A model generated the notes under the pieces. That model was not told the origin of the DNA and made no database searches. It was given only the letters and a program-made list of their open reading frames with translations. A stretch of DNA of 64,000 bases from JAXDMK01 sp963765955 (GTDB taxonomy: Bacteria > Actinomycetota > Acidimicrobiia > Acidimicrobiales > AC-14), in contig CAVXYA010000008.1 in assembly GCA_963765955.1 (NCBI GenBank), forward strand, positions 149,993 to 213,992. The letters are read 5' to 3'. Position numbers and translations under genes: made by a program. Shown piece after piece: positions 38,054 to 47,393 of this stretch. Position 1 is the stretch's first letter. Every line of letters starts with the position of its first letter.

Positions 38054-39274
38054 CAGCGCGCCGTCCTCGAGACGCGCCTTGACCGCACCGAGGAACCGCG
38101 CCGCCTCGACGCCGTCGAGCGCCCGGTGGTCCCACGACATGCAGAGGTTCGCGATCGGCCGGACGCCGACCGAGTAGCCGCCGGCGCCGTCGTCGATCGC
38201 GACCGGCCGCTGGACGATCGCCTCGAAGTCGAGGATCGCGACCTGTGGCTGGTTGATGATCGGCGTCGCGATCACGGCTCCGAACTGACCCGGGTTGGTG
38301 ATCGTGAACGTCGGCGCCGTCGATCTCGTCGGGCTCGAGCCGCCCGCTTCGCGCCCGCTCCGCCAGGTCGCCGATCGCCGCCGCCAGCCCCTCGGCGCTG
38401 AGCCGCTGGGCGTCGCGGATCACCGGCACGATCAGGCCCGGCGTCGAGCGCGACCGCGATCCCGAGATGGACGGCGTCGTGCGCGACGATCTCCTCGCCC
38501 TCGATCGACGAGTTGAGGATCGGGTGCTCGGCGAGCGCGGCGACCGTCGCCTCGGCGACGAACGCGAGCGGCGTCAGCCGCACGCCGCGGCGCTCCATCG
38601 CCTCGCGCTGCGGCCTCGCGCTTGCGGGCGACCGCCGACATGTCGACCTCGACCACGGTCGTGCAGTGGGCCGACGTCCGCAGGCTCTCGACCATGTGCC
38701 TGGCGATCGCGCTCCGCATCGGCGACATCGGCTCGCGATGCGCGCCGTTGCCGTTCCCGTTCGCCGGCGCGGGCTCGTCGGGCCGGTACGGCGACTCCGT
38801 GTGGAGGGTCGGTCGGAGCGCCGTTCGCCGGCTCGCCGGTTCGAGCATGCGCTTCAGACGTCCTTCTTGCGGACGCGGCCGCCGACTCCCGTCCCCTCGA
38901 CCGTCGTCAGGTCGATGCCGTGCTTGGCGGCGATCCGCTGGACGACCGGGGAGAAGAACCCCGAGCGGTCGACCTCGTCGAGTCTCGGCGCTCGCGCGAC
39001 TCCTGCGGCTCCGCTCGGCTCCGGCGCATCCGGGCTCCGCCGCGGCCGCCGGCGGCCCGCCGATCTCGGCGATCGGCTCGCCGACCGCGACCGTCTCGCC
39101 GGCTTCGGCGAGCAGCTTCGCGACGACCCCGCTCGCCGGCGCCGGGATCTCGACGTCGACCTTGTCCGTCGTCACCTCGGCGATCGTCTCGTCGGCCTCG
39201 ACCCGCTCGCCGACCTCCTTGCGCCACTCGACGATCGTCCCCTCGGAAACGCTGATCCCCATCTTCGGCATCAC
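38053..39274 (-). CDS. Lipoyl-bearing E2 acyltransferase of a 2-oxoacid dehydrogenase, several frame breaks
   Basis: Start GTG-ATG at 39274-39269. A lipoyl domain (MPKMGISVSEGTIVEWRKEV, modified Lys in TTDKVDVEIPAP) is followed by a linker, a Gly-Asn-rich hinge (NGNGNGAHREP), and the catalytic domain with SPMRSAIARHMVESL and the active-site motif SWDHRALDG. The catalytic domain is in at least four frames, with breaks near 38990, 38620, 38440, 38315 and 38060. Its stop overlaps the next start by TGATG. It carries the acyl group made by E1 on the lipoyl arm. Confidence 0.9.
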
Positions 39275-39281
39275 GACACCT

Positions 39282-39330
39282 GACGTTCCGCCCGACTCCC
39301 GGCTTCGCCTCCGGGGGCGGCCGGGTCAGC
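39282..39330. repeat. Copy 1 of a 49/50-bp GC-rich repeat
   Basis: Near-identical to 40318-40367: the ends gacgttccgcccg and cttcgcctccgggggcggcc plus gggtcagc are shared, and the centre differs by two or three bases. Here it lies in the gap between the E1-beta stop and the E2 start; the other copy lies inside the E1-beta gene. Confidence 0.85.
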
Positions 39331-39340
39331 TGAGGGACTT

Positions 39341-40388
39341 CTAGTAACGGAGGAGCTCATCGAGAGCCTCCTTCATGTCGTCGGGCTGGGGCAGGACGGC
39401 CTGCTCGAGCGGGGGGCTGAACGGGATCGGCACGTCGGCGGCGGTCAACCGCCGCACCGGGGCGTCGAGGTCCTCGAACGCCTCGGCGGCGACCAGCGCC
39501 GCGAGCTCGGCTCCGACCCCGCACGACTGCGTCGCCTCGTGCGCGACGAGCACCTTGCCGGTCTTGCGGGCGCTCGCCAGCACCGTCTCGGTGTCGAGCG
39601 GGCAGAGCGACCGCAGGTCGATCACCTCGATGTCCTCGCCGAGCTCCTCGGCGGCGTCGAGCGCGAGCCCGACCGCCGACCCATAGGCGAGCACCGTCAC
39701 CTCGCCGGGATCGCCGGCGCGCGCGACGCGCGCCTCGCCGATCTCGACCACGTGGTCGCCCTCGGGGACCTCGTCCGGCGACGTAGCGGTAGAGGCCCTT
39801 GTGCTCGAGGAAGCAGACCGGGTTCGGGTCGCGGATCGCCGCCGTCAGCAGGCCCTTCGCGTCGGCCGCCGTCGCCGGCGCCACCACCTTCAGCCCCGGC
39901 GCCTGGAGGAACCACGCCTCCGGGTTCTGGGAGTGGAACGGCCCGCCGGAGAACCCGCCACCCGACGGCAGCCGGATCACCATCGGCACGGCGATCCCCT
40001 GGCGGTAGTGGAGCTTCGCCGCGACGTTGACGAGCTGGTCGAACCCGCAGGCGATGAAGTCGGCGAACTGCATCTCGCAGACCGGCTTCAGGCCCTCGAT
40101 CGCGGCGCCGACCGCGGCGCCGATGATCGCGTTCTCGGCCAGCGGCGCGTCGATCACGCGGTCGGCCCCGAACTCGTCGCGGAAGCCGTCGGTGACCTTG
40201 AACGCGCCGCCGAAGGCGCCGATGTCCTGGCCGAAGCAGATCACCGTCTCGTCCCGGCGCATCTCCTCGCGCAGGCCCTCGGAGATCGCCTCGAGGTACG
40301 TAAGCGTGCGAATACCCGACGTTCCGCCCGCCTCCTCGGCTTCGCCTCCGGGGGCGGCCGGGTCAGCAGCCTGTACCGGGCTGTTCAT
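39341..40388 (-). CDS. 2-oxoacid dehydrogenase E1 beta subunit, one frameshift
   Basis: About 348 residues. ATG 40388 overlaps the E1-alpha stop (ATGA). An unusual N-terminal extension of about 25 residues, encoded by a repeated element, precedes the conserved LTYLEAISEGLREEM. The TPP-binding partner motif region reads IDAPLAENAIIGAAVG, then PSGGGFSGGPFHSQNPEAW. One extra base near 39785 splits the protein; after it comes VAYGSAVG-type sequence (VLAYGSAVGLALDAAEEL) and the C-terminal domain ending LLRY. Works with E1-alpha to decarboxylate 2-oxoacids and reduce the lipoyl arm of E2. Confidence 0.93.
40318..40367. repeat. Copy 2 of a 49/50-bp GC-rich repeat, inside the E1-beta gene
   Basis: Read on the minus strand it encodes most of the Ala/Pro/Gly/Glu-rich N-terminal extension of E1-beta (DPAAPGGEAEEAGGTSG). 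The copy is in frame and leaves the downstream gene readable. See the matching copy at 39282-39330. Confidence 0.85.
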
Positions 40389-41449
40389 GCCGCGCTCCTC
40401 TCTGGTCTCGGCGTCGGCCCATCGCGACCACGGCGCCTTGCCGTCGCCGAGCGGCTCCCAGCTGTCGGCGAAGACGCCGCCGAGCGCCTCGTCGGGATCG
40501 GGCATCGGCGACTCGAGCGCTTGCTCCGTGCAGCGCTCGACGTAGCTCCGACGTCGTCGCGGATCGACTCGACCTCGTCCTCGGAGAGCCCGTGGTCGTC
40601 GACCAGGCGCTTCGCGTAGCCGGCGATCGGGTCGCGCTCGGCCCAGCGCTCGTGGGTGCCGGGCGGGACGTAGCGCATGTCGTCGTGGGCGCCGTGGCCG
40701 TGCATCCGCATCGTCCGGCACTCGATCAGCGTCGGCCCCTCGCCGCGCCGCGCCCGCTCGACCGCGTCGCAGGAGGCCTCGAACACCGCCTCGACGTCGT
40801 TGCCGTCGATGTCGAGCCCGGTGAACCCGTAGGTGGCCGCGCGCTCGACCGGGTCGACGGCGAACTCGAGCTCGTTCGGGGTCGAGTACGCGAAGCCGTT
40901 GTTCTCGAGGATGAAGACGACCGGCAGCGAGTGGACGGCGGCGAGGTTCATCGCCTCGTGCCACTGTCCGTTCGCCGTCGAGCCCTCGCCGAAGTAGGTC
41001 ATCGCGACGCGCTGCTCGTCGCGCACCTTGAACGCGAGCGCGAGCCCGCAGGCGACGAGCGCCATGTCGGGCAGCATCGAGACCATGCCGACGCAGCCCA
41101 GCGACCGCTCGCCGAAGTGCATGTTGCCGTCCTTGCCGCCGGTGACGCCGCCGCTGCGGCCCATGTAGTTGGCGAGGTAGCGGTCCGGGGTCAGCCCGCG
41201 GACGAAGTGCGCGCCGAGGTCGCGGTGCAGGATGCACATCCGGTCGCGCGGCCCGAGCGCGAACGCGGAGCCGACCGAGATCGCCTCCTGGCCGCAGCCG
41301 TCGTAGAAGCTGCCTGGGATCTTGCCCTGCCGGTAGAGGCTGAGGCCGCGTTCCTCGGCGGCCCGCATCATCACCATGTACCGGTAGAGCAGGCGTCGAT
41401 CGTCGAGCGTCAACCGCTCGAGCGCGACGACCCGTTCGAGTCGCTCCAT
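40385..41449 (-). CDS. 2-oxoacid dehydrogenase E1 alpha subunit, frame break near its end
   Basis: About 350 residues from ATG 41449. The TPP motif starts GEGSTANG and ends ENN about 30 residues later. The substrate and regulatory loop reads RMRMHGHGAHDDMRY-like (CRTMRMHGHGAHDD). Near 40545 the frame slips; the natural continuation (YVERCTEQALESPMPDPDEAL) is in another frame, and a second slip near 40400 would be needed to reach the TGA that overlaps E1-beta. First gene of the operon; a 200-bp upstream gap holds a GGCGGTGTCGCCGCC hairpin. Confidence 0.93.
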   Translation of the reverse strand: MERLERVVALERLTLDDRRLLYRYMVMMRAAEERGLSLYRQGKIPGSFYDGCGQEAISVGSAFALGPRDRMCILHRDLGAHFVRGLTPDRYLANYMGRSGGVTGGKDGNMHFGERSLGCVGMVSMLPDMALVACGLALAFKVRDEQRVAMTYFGEGSTANGQWHEAMNLAAVHSLPVVFILENNGFAYSTPNELEFAVDPVERAATYGFTGLDIDGNDVEAVFEASCDAVERARRGEGPTLIECRTMRMHGHGAHDDMRYVPPGTHERWAERDPIAGYAKRLVDDHGLSEDEVESIRDDVGATSSAARSKRSSRRCPIPTRRSAASSPTAGSRSATARRRGRDGPTPRPERSAA

Positions 41450-41660
41450 CTCTCTCCGTCCTTCGTGTCCGGCCGGCCTTCGGGATCTCCTCGGATCCGG
41501 CCCGGTTTCACCACTTCGGGATCTCCTCCGTGGCGCCTACTCAGACGACGGTCGCCGGCGGTGTCGCCGCCGGCTTCCTATGTCAACTAACGATCACGAG
41601 CCGCCTCGCGGATAGCTGGTGCGGATCGCTACAGCGATTGTATGCCCGCCGGACGTCGTT

Positions 41661-41961
41661 TCAAGCAAATCTTGAGCTGCCGACCGAAACGGCGAGGTCG
41701 ATCCGCGCCATCGCGATCCCGGTCGCGACCCTGTGGCCCGGGCCGAAACAGACCATCCGCAGCACGCCCGAGGCGGGCGAGTCCATCTCCGCGGTGTTGC
41801 CTTCCCAGGCAACGTACGCAGAGTGGATCGCCCGCCTCGACACGCTCCCCAGGCTTACACAGCCACCGAACGACGCGGGCTCCCGTGGGTGAGCCCGTTT
41901 CCGGCATCGTCACTTCGACACTCGTTGCGTCTTCGGTGGTCGTCAGCACTGCCCATCTCAT
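41661..41961 (-). CDS. Stand-alone lipoyl-like domain lacking the modified lysine, one frameshift
   Basis: About 100 residues from ATG 41961 once the frame slip near 41815 is repaired. The fold signature is clear: VVRWLCKPGERVEAGDPLC, then VAWEGNTAEMDSPASGVL, then a second half-motif GHRVATGIAMARIDL. In true lipoyl domains the hairpin between these reads (E)TDKA; here it reads EGNTA, with Thr in place of the Lys, so it cannot be lipoylated at that site. It stands alone between the E1/E2 operon and the two-component operon. It could be a carrier-domain relic or a scaffold; this is inference. Confidence 0.7.
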
Positions 41962-42093
41962 CGGCAGCAGGCCCCGGGACTGGCGCCCGTGCGCGCGATT
42001 TCGGACGTCTGGACTAGGGTCCAGGCCCTAGGTCGGCCTGAGTGCGGCTAGCCGTATACGCCGGCCCGCGCGGGAGGCGATGATTCCCGTGAG

Positions 42094-42447
42094 ATGCCGC
42101 GCAGGGTCCTGATCGTCGACGACCATCCGAGCTTCCGCGCGAGCGCGCGGCGGCTGCTCGAGGGCGAGGGCTACGAGGTCGTCGGCGAGGCGGAGGACGG
42201 CGCCGCGGCGCTGCGGGCGACCCGCGAGCTCGCTCCCGACGTCGTCCTCCTCGACGTCCGCCTGCCCGACCTCGACGGGTTCGCGGTCTCGCGCCGGATC
42301 ACCGGGCGTCCCGGCGCTCCGGCTGTCATCCTGATCTCGAGCCGCGAGGTCGACGAGTGGGGTGGCGCGGTTGCCGATTCCGGGGCGAAGGGGTTCATCC
42401 CGAAGGCCGGCCTCTCCGCCCAGACGATGGAGGAGCTGCTGGGTTGA
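42094..42447 (+). CDS. Single-domain response regulator (receiver only)
   Basis: 117 residues, intact. CheY-like receiver: acidic pair DDHPS, phospho-Asp in VVLLDVRLPDLDG, Thr/Ser switch ILISSRE and Lys in KGFIPKAGL. There is no output domain, so it probably acts as a phosphate relay or modulates the kinase encoded next; its stop overlaps the kinase TTG start (TTGA). Start ATG 42094. Confidence 0.92.
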   Translation: MPRRVLIVDDHPSFRASARRLLEGEGYEVVGEAEDGAAALRATRELAPDVVLLDVRLPDLDGFAVSRRITGRPGAPAVILISSREVDEWGGAVADSGAKGFIPKAGLSAQTMEELLG

Positions 42448-44196
42448 CTGGTTTTCTGCGAGCGCTGATCGGTCTCGCCCTGGCCGCCGCGGTGATCGCT
42501 CGCGGTCCAGCTCGCGCTGCTCTCGGAGGCCGAGTTCGCCCCCGACCACAGCCTCTGGATCGCGCTCGACACGATCATCGCCGGCGGCTTCGTCGGCGTC
42601 GGCCTCCATGCCTGGTACCGCCGGCCCGAGAACCGGGTCGGGATGCTGATGGTCGCGACCGGGTTCGCGTGGATGCTCTCGGTCTTCGCGCGCACCGAGC
42701 CGCCGGTCCTGTTCACCGTCGGCCTCGTCGACGTCGAACCTCTTCGTCGCCTGCGCGATCCACCTCCTGCTCGCGTTCCCGTCGGGAACGATCGAGAGCC
42801 GGATCGACAAGCTCCTCGTTCGCGCGAGCTACGCCGTGATCGTCGTCGGGTTCCTGATCGCGATCGCCCTCTACGACCCGGCCTCGAACGGCTGCGCCGG
42901 GGTGTCCCCGCAACCTGCTCGAGATCGGCGACGACCCCTCGTTCCTGACCGGCTGGTTCAACTTCCTCGACGTCCTCGGGCTGATCCTGCTGCCGGCCGT
43001 CGTCGCCCGGCTCGCGATCCGCCGCCGCGCCGCGACCCCGCCGCTGCGGCGGATCGTCACGCCGCTGTTCGTCGCCGGCGCGCTGCTGCTCGGGATGCTC
43101 GCGATCCTGCTCGCCCTCGACCTCGCCGGGATCGAGTACGCCGAAGGCTGGTACTACGCGGCGCTGATCCCGTTCGGCCTCGTCCCGTACCTCTTCCTCG
43201 GCACCCTGTTCCGCGCCCAGCTCCTGCGCGGCGGCGCCGTCGGCGAGCTCGTCGCCAGCGTCGGCGGCCAGGTGCCGGCGACCGGAGCTGCGCGACGCCC
43301 TCGCCCGGGCGCTCAACGACCCGTCGCTCGAGCTCGCCTACTGGATCCCGCAGACCGAGTCTCACGTCAACACCGAGGGCCGCCGGGTCGAGCTGCCGGC
43401 CGCCGGCGGACGACCGCGCCTGCTCGGAGGTCCGTCTCGACGGCCGCCGGGTCGCGGCGCTGATCCACGACCCGATGCTGCTCGACCAGCCGGAGCTGAT
43501 CGAGGCGGTCGGCGCGACTGCGGCGCTGGCGCTCGAGAAGGAGCGCCTCGACGCCGAGCTGCGGGCGCGGATCGAGGAGCTCAGCGACTCCCGCGCCCGC
43601 ATGGTCGCCTTCGGGCTCGCCGAGCGCCGGCGGCTCGAGCGCGACCTTCACGACGGCGCCCAGCAGCGGCTCGTCTCGCTCGCGCTCGACCTGAGGCTCG
43701 CGCGCGGCGCCGTCCGCGACGACCCGGCGCGCGCCGAGGGGCTGCTCGAGGGCGCCGCCGGTGAGCTGTCCGAGGCGCTCGAGGAGCTGCGCGAGCTCGC
43801 CCGCGGCATCCACCCGGCCGTGCTCTCCGACCGCGGGCTCGCGCCGGCGGTCGAGGCGCTCGCGAGTCGCGCGCCGCTCCCGGTCGAGGTCAGGGCGAGC
43901 CTGTTCGAGCGCGTCCCGGAGCCGATCGAGCTCGCCGCCTACTTCGTCGTCTCCGAGGCGCTCACCAACGTCGTCAAGTACTCGTCGGCCGACGCGGCGC
44001 GGATCGTCGTCGAGCGCGACAACGGCGCGCTCGTCGTCGAGGTCGCCGACGACGGCGTCGGCGGCGCCGACCCGGGCCGCGGATCGGGGCTGCGGGGCCT
44101 CGAGGACCGGATCGCGGCGCTCGGCGGCCGGCTCGAGGTCGACTCGGACGCCGGCGTCGGGCACCCGGATCTCGGCGACGGATCCCGTGCGCGTAG
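42444..44196 (+). CDS. NarL-type membrane sensor histidine kinase, many frame breaks
   Basis: TTG 42444 overlaps the receiver stop. The N-terminal half holds several membrane helices, including LDTIIAGGFVGVGLHAWYRR and LIAIALYDPASNG, then a GAF-like segment (LALEKERLDAELRARIEEL coiled stretch). The kinase core has the His in ERDLHDGAQQRLVSLALDL, N-box SEALTNVVKYS and G-box VADDGVGGADPGRGSGLRGL. Frame breaks are inferred near 42498, 42735, 42905, 43280, 43405 and 44165, mostly single extra bases. Its TAG at 44194-44196 overlaps the next gene. Confidence 0.88.
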
Positions 44197-44844
44197 TCGT
44201 CGCCGAGGACTCGGTCCTCCTCCGCGAGGGGATCGTCCGCCTGCTCGGCGAGGGCGAGTTCGAGGTCGTCGGCCAGGCCGGCGACGCCGAGGACCTGCTG
44301 CGCAAGGTCGGCGCCCACCGGCCCGACGTCGCGATCGTCGACATCCGGATGCCGCCGACGAACACCGACGACGGGCTGGTCGCGGCGCGCACGATCCGCG
44401 AGCGCCATCCGCGAGACGGGCGTGCTGCTGCTCTCCGCCTACGTCGAGGAGGCCTACGCGCTCGAGCTGCTCTCCGACTCGGCGTCCGGGCTCGGCTACC
44501 TGCTCAAGGACCGGGTCGCCGACGTCGACGGCGTTCCTCGAGTCGGTCCGCCGGGTCGCGCGCGGCGGCTCGGCGGTCGACCCGGAGGTCGTCTCGCGGC
44601 TCGTCGGCCGCCACCGGCGCGAGGACCCGGTCGCCCGGCTGACGCCGCGCGAGCGCGAGGTGCTCGAGCTGATGGCCGAGGGCCGCTCGAACGTCGCGAT
44701 CGCCGAGGCGCTCGTCGTCACCGAGCGCGCGGTCGAGAAGCACGTCACCGGCATCTTCGGAAAGCTCGGCCTCACGCCCGCCCCGGAGGACCACCGCCGG
44801 GTGCTCGCAGTGCTGACGTTCCTCGGGACGGACCTGCACGGTAA
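44187..44844 (+). CDS. NarL/FixJ-type response regulator, frame breaks
   Basis: GTG 44187 start. Receiver: VVVAEDSVLLREGIVRLL, phospho-Asp in VAIVDIRMPPTNTDDG, LLLSAYVEEAYALELL. LuxR-type HTH: LTPREREVLELMAEGRSN with VTERAVEKHVTGIFGKLGL. Breaks near 44410, 44532 and 44825. It is the output partner of the kinase just upstream, so this is a receiver-kinase-regulator operon. Target genes are unknown. Confidence 0.9.
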
Positions 44845-44982
44845 TAACTCGCGCCACGTCCTCGCCTTCGGCTCCGCGGCGTGCGCGGTGGGACTTGGGC
44901 GAACGGCACATACACCGCATGTCGCTCGCGCTTCGCCTAGCGCGCATGCGGAAAATTGCGCTGTCTCCTCAGCGGCGCCGTC

Positions 44983-45462
44983 TTACGTCGTATCGGCGCG
45001 CTTGCGCACCGACCGAGGATCGAGTTCGTGCCAGGACGTGGCCGCGGGTCCGATCACGGCGCGTGCGGTAGAGGCCGCCCCGTGCGGCCGGGGAACTCGG
45101 CGCGGGTCTCGGCGCTGAGCAGGACCGGCTCCGGGCTCGAGCGGGGTCTCGGTGATCCGGAAGATCAGCGCGTAGCGCGAGAACCGGTGCTCGCCCATCA
45201 GCGCGAGCACCGCCGGCTTGACCGAGCGGGCGACGACGAAGCCGGGGATCGTCGAGCCGATCCGCCCGCGCGAGCCGCTGCGCTCGGTGTAGAAGCAGCC
45301 GAGCGCCCGCGCGACCCGCGAGCTGATCCGGCCCGTGGTCGTCTCGACCATGACGTCGACCAGCGCCTCCCAGACGCCCTCGGGCGAGGAGGCGATCGCC
45401 GTCGAATGCTCGTCGACGTAGGGGAGCGACTCGAGCGGGACGTCGATCAGTCGCTCCGGCAC
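44983..45462 (-). CDS. SRPBCC/DUF2867-like protein, frame breaks
   Basis: About 160 residues from ATG 45462: MPERLIDVPLESLPYVDEHS, then SPEGVWEALVDVMVE and a strand-rich region ending GFVVARSVKPAVLALMGEHRFS, the layout of polyketide-cyclase-like ligand-binding folds. The C-terminal 50 residues are frame-shifted near 45120 (LLSAETRAEFPG continues in another frame). Ligand unknown. It lies directly after the E2-like gene on the same strand (about 10 bp). Confidence 0.55.
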   Translation of the reverse strand: MPERLIDVPLESLPYVDEHSTAIASSPEGVWEALVDVMVETTTGRISSRVARALGCFYTERSGSRGRIGSTIPGFVVARSVKPAVLALMGEHRFSRYALIFRITETPLEPGAGPAQRRDPRRVPRPHGAASTARAVIGPAATSWHELDPRSVRKRADTT

Positions 45463-45471
45463 CGCGCGGCC

Positions 45472-46108
45472 TCAGCGCTCGGACTCTGCTTCCAGCAGCG
45501 CCTTGACCCTGGCGACGAACGGCGCCGCGACCGGCCAGGGCGCGATCCGCGCGTCGCACGCGAACACGAGCCGCACGGTCGCCGTCCGCAGCCGGGTCGC
45601 CGACGGTCAGGCCGGCCGCCTGGCCCGGGGACGACGATCGGCGCGCTCGCCCGGACGCCGGTCCCGGTCAGGTCGACGACCGTGAACGTCGCGCCGCTCA
45701 GCTCCGGCGCCCGCAGGCCGCCCTCCCGCGCCCGCTCGGCGAGCGCGGCGATCTCGGCCTCGATCTCGGCGGGGCCTTGCCGTCGGCGTCGAAGATCGTC
45801 GGCGCGACCGCCGCCTCGCCGGCGGCGAGCGAGATCGCGACGTTGACCCGCGAGTGCGCCTCGATCCGGCCGTCGCGGTAGGTCGCGTTGAGCGCGCGGG
45901 TGCTCGGCCAGCGCCCGGCCGCAGGCGGCCACCGCGAGCGCCCGCGGCGGGACCGGGCCGCCGCCGAGCGCACCCGGCAGCCGGCTCCGCCTCGAGCACG
46001 AGGTGCGGGATCGTCGCCTTCGCCTCGGCGACCCGGCGCGCCGAGCGCCTGCTCGAGCTTCGAGAGCTCGATCGTCCGCGCCGACCCCTTCGCCGTTTCT
46101 TCCGCCAT
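45472..46108 (-). CDS. E2-like acyltransferase domain lacking lipoyl domain and catalytic His, frame breaks
   Basis: About 210 residues from ATG 46108, with no lipoyl domain. Fragments in several frames match the E2 catalytic fold: TIELSKLEQALG, RVAEAKATIPHLVLEAE, ALNATYRDGRIEAHSRVNVAI, ELSGATFTVVDLTGTGVRA, and the closing VARVKALLEAESER. At the position of the active-site motif (SWDHRALDG in the true E2 at 38.1 kb) it reads ACDARIAPWP: Ala replaces the catalytic His and the following DG is missing. Probably non-catalytic. Frame breaks near 46040, 45985, 45900, 45770 and 45610. Confidence 0.75.
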
Positions 46109-46138
46109 CGGCGGCGGACGATAACGGCGCGGGCGAAT

Positions 46139-46735
46139 CTAGGCAGCGGCGGCCCGCGCCGCGTCCTCGAGCCGGTCGTCGCCCCAGAAGACCTCGCCGC
46201 CGGCGACGACGCTCGGCACGCCGCTGACCCCGAGGTCGCCGGCGCGCTCGGTCGCCTCGCGCAGCCGCCGCTTGATCGCGTCGCGGCCGACGGCGACGGT
46301 GAGCGAGCGCGGATGGAGCTCCGACGAGGCCGCGGCGAGGAAGACGTTGTCGGGCTCGGAGAGGTCGCGGCCGGCGGCGAACGCCTGGCGGAACGCGGCG
46401 AGCGCGAACGACGGCGGTCCGCCCGATCTCCTTCGCGAACGTCGCGGCGCGCATCGCGAACAGCATGTTGCCGGGGAACGGATCGGGCCAGCGGATCGGC
46501 GGCAGCCCGTAGGCCTGCGCGCGGCGCTCGACCTCGGCGAGGCCGGCGGCACGGCCCGTCGCCGTTCGCCCACGAGTCGCGGTCGAAGCGCGCGAACAGG
46601 GCGCCGAGCAGGACCGGCTGCCACTCGGGCTGCGGCGCACCCGCCTCGTCGAACACGGCCGTGATCCGCTCCGCCGCCAGGTAGGCGTAGGGGAGCCGAG
46701 GTCGAAGTAGAAGACGGAGGTGGCGATGGCCGAGT
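46139..46735 (-). CDS. DsbA-fold 2-hydroxychromene-2-carboxylate isomerase-like protein, frame breaks
   Basis: Thioredoxin-like DsbA-fold protein of the glutathione-dependent isomerase group. Seen across frames: SVFYFDLGSP at the start, the helical insert GLPPIRWPDPFPGNMLFAMR, and GVSGVPSVVAGGEVFWGDDRLE, which contains the cis-Pro loop. The start has no CxxC, as expected for this group. Frame breaks near 46698, 46555 and 46420. No clear start codon is seen near SVFYFDLG. Directly upstream of, and divergent from, the cupredoxin genes. Confidence 0.8.
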   Translation of the reverse strand, partial: TRPSPPPSSTSTSAPLRLPGGGADHGRVRRGGCAAARVAAGPARRPVRALRPRLVGERRRAVPPASPRSSAARRPTGCRRSAGPIRSPATCCSRCAPRRSRRRSGGPPSFALAAFRQAFAAGRDLSEPDNVFLAAASSELHPRSLTVAVGRDAIKRRLREATERAGDLGVSGVPSVVAGGEVFWGDDRLEDAARAAAA

Positions 46736-46759
46736 GATACTGCTTTAGGCTGGCCGCCG

Positions 46760-47361
46760 GTGGCGCGGCTCTGCGTAATCGCCGCGGTCGCGATCTGTGC
46801 CCTCGGCGCAGGGCGGCGACGGCGATCGCGGCCGAGGTCGAGGCCTCCGGCAACCCGGGCGGCGGCGGCTTCGCGTTCACGCCGGCCGACCTCACCGCCG
46901 CGGTCGGCGAGACGGTGCGCTGGGTCGACGTCGACCTCGTCGCGCCGCACGACGCGGTCGAGGCGAACGACCTCTGGCGGACGGACGGTGCTCGATCCCG
47001 GCGCCGCGCGCCGAGCGGACGTTCGAGGCGGGGACGTTCGACTACTTCTGCTCGATCCACGGGGCGGCGAAGATGAGCGGCGTCGTCCGCGTCGCCCCGG
47101 GGGTCGCGCGCGTCGAGCGCCGCGGCGAGCCGGCGCTGCGGGTCACCTGGGCCGCCGCGCGGCCGGTGCAGGGCCTCGTCTTCGACGTCGAGCGCCGCAA
47201 GGGCCGCAGGTGGCGCCGCGTCCTCGACGGCACGACGAAGGCGGCGAAGACCTTCTCCGGGCTCGGGCGGGAAGTTCCGGGTCCGGCTGCGGCAGGACTC
47301 GGAGCGAGTCGGCCGCCTCGGGCTGGTCGCCGGTGGCGTCGCCGACGGCGGGGCGCGATGA
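46760..47361 (+). CDS. Secreted cupredoxin-domain protein 1, frame breaks
   Basis: GTG 46760 start, signal peptide MARLCVIAAVAICALGA. The plastocyanin-like domain reads GFAFTPADLTAAVGETVRWVDVDLVAPHDAVE, then the copper-ligand loop FEAGTFDYFCSIHGAAKMSGVV, with the ligands His (APHD), Cys, His and Met. Breaks near 46815, 46985 and 47275. A C-terminal fibronectin-like beta domain follows (about 90 residues). Tandem paralog of the next gene. Confidence 0.82.
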
Positions 47362-47393
47362 ATCCCTCGAGCGCGCCGGGCCGTATTACAGGC

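Noticed and set aside
42444..44196. Programmed frameshifting in the histidine kinase gene
   Set aside because: Several shifts at unrelated contexts with no slippery heptamer or stem; similar breaks occur in neighbouring housekeeping genes.
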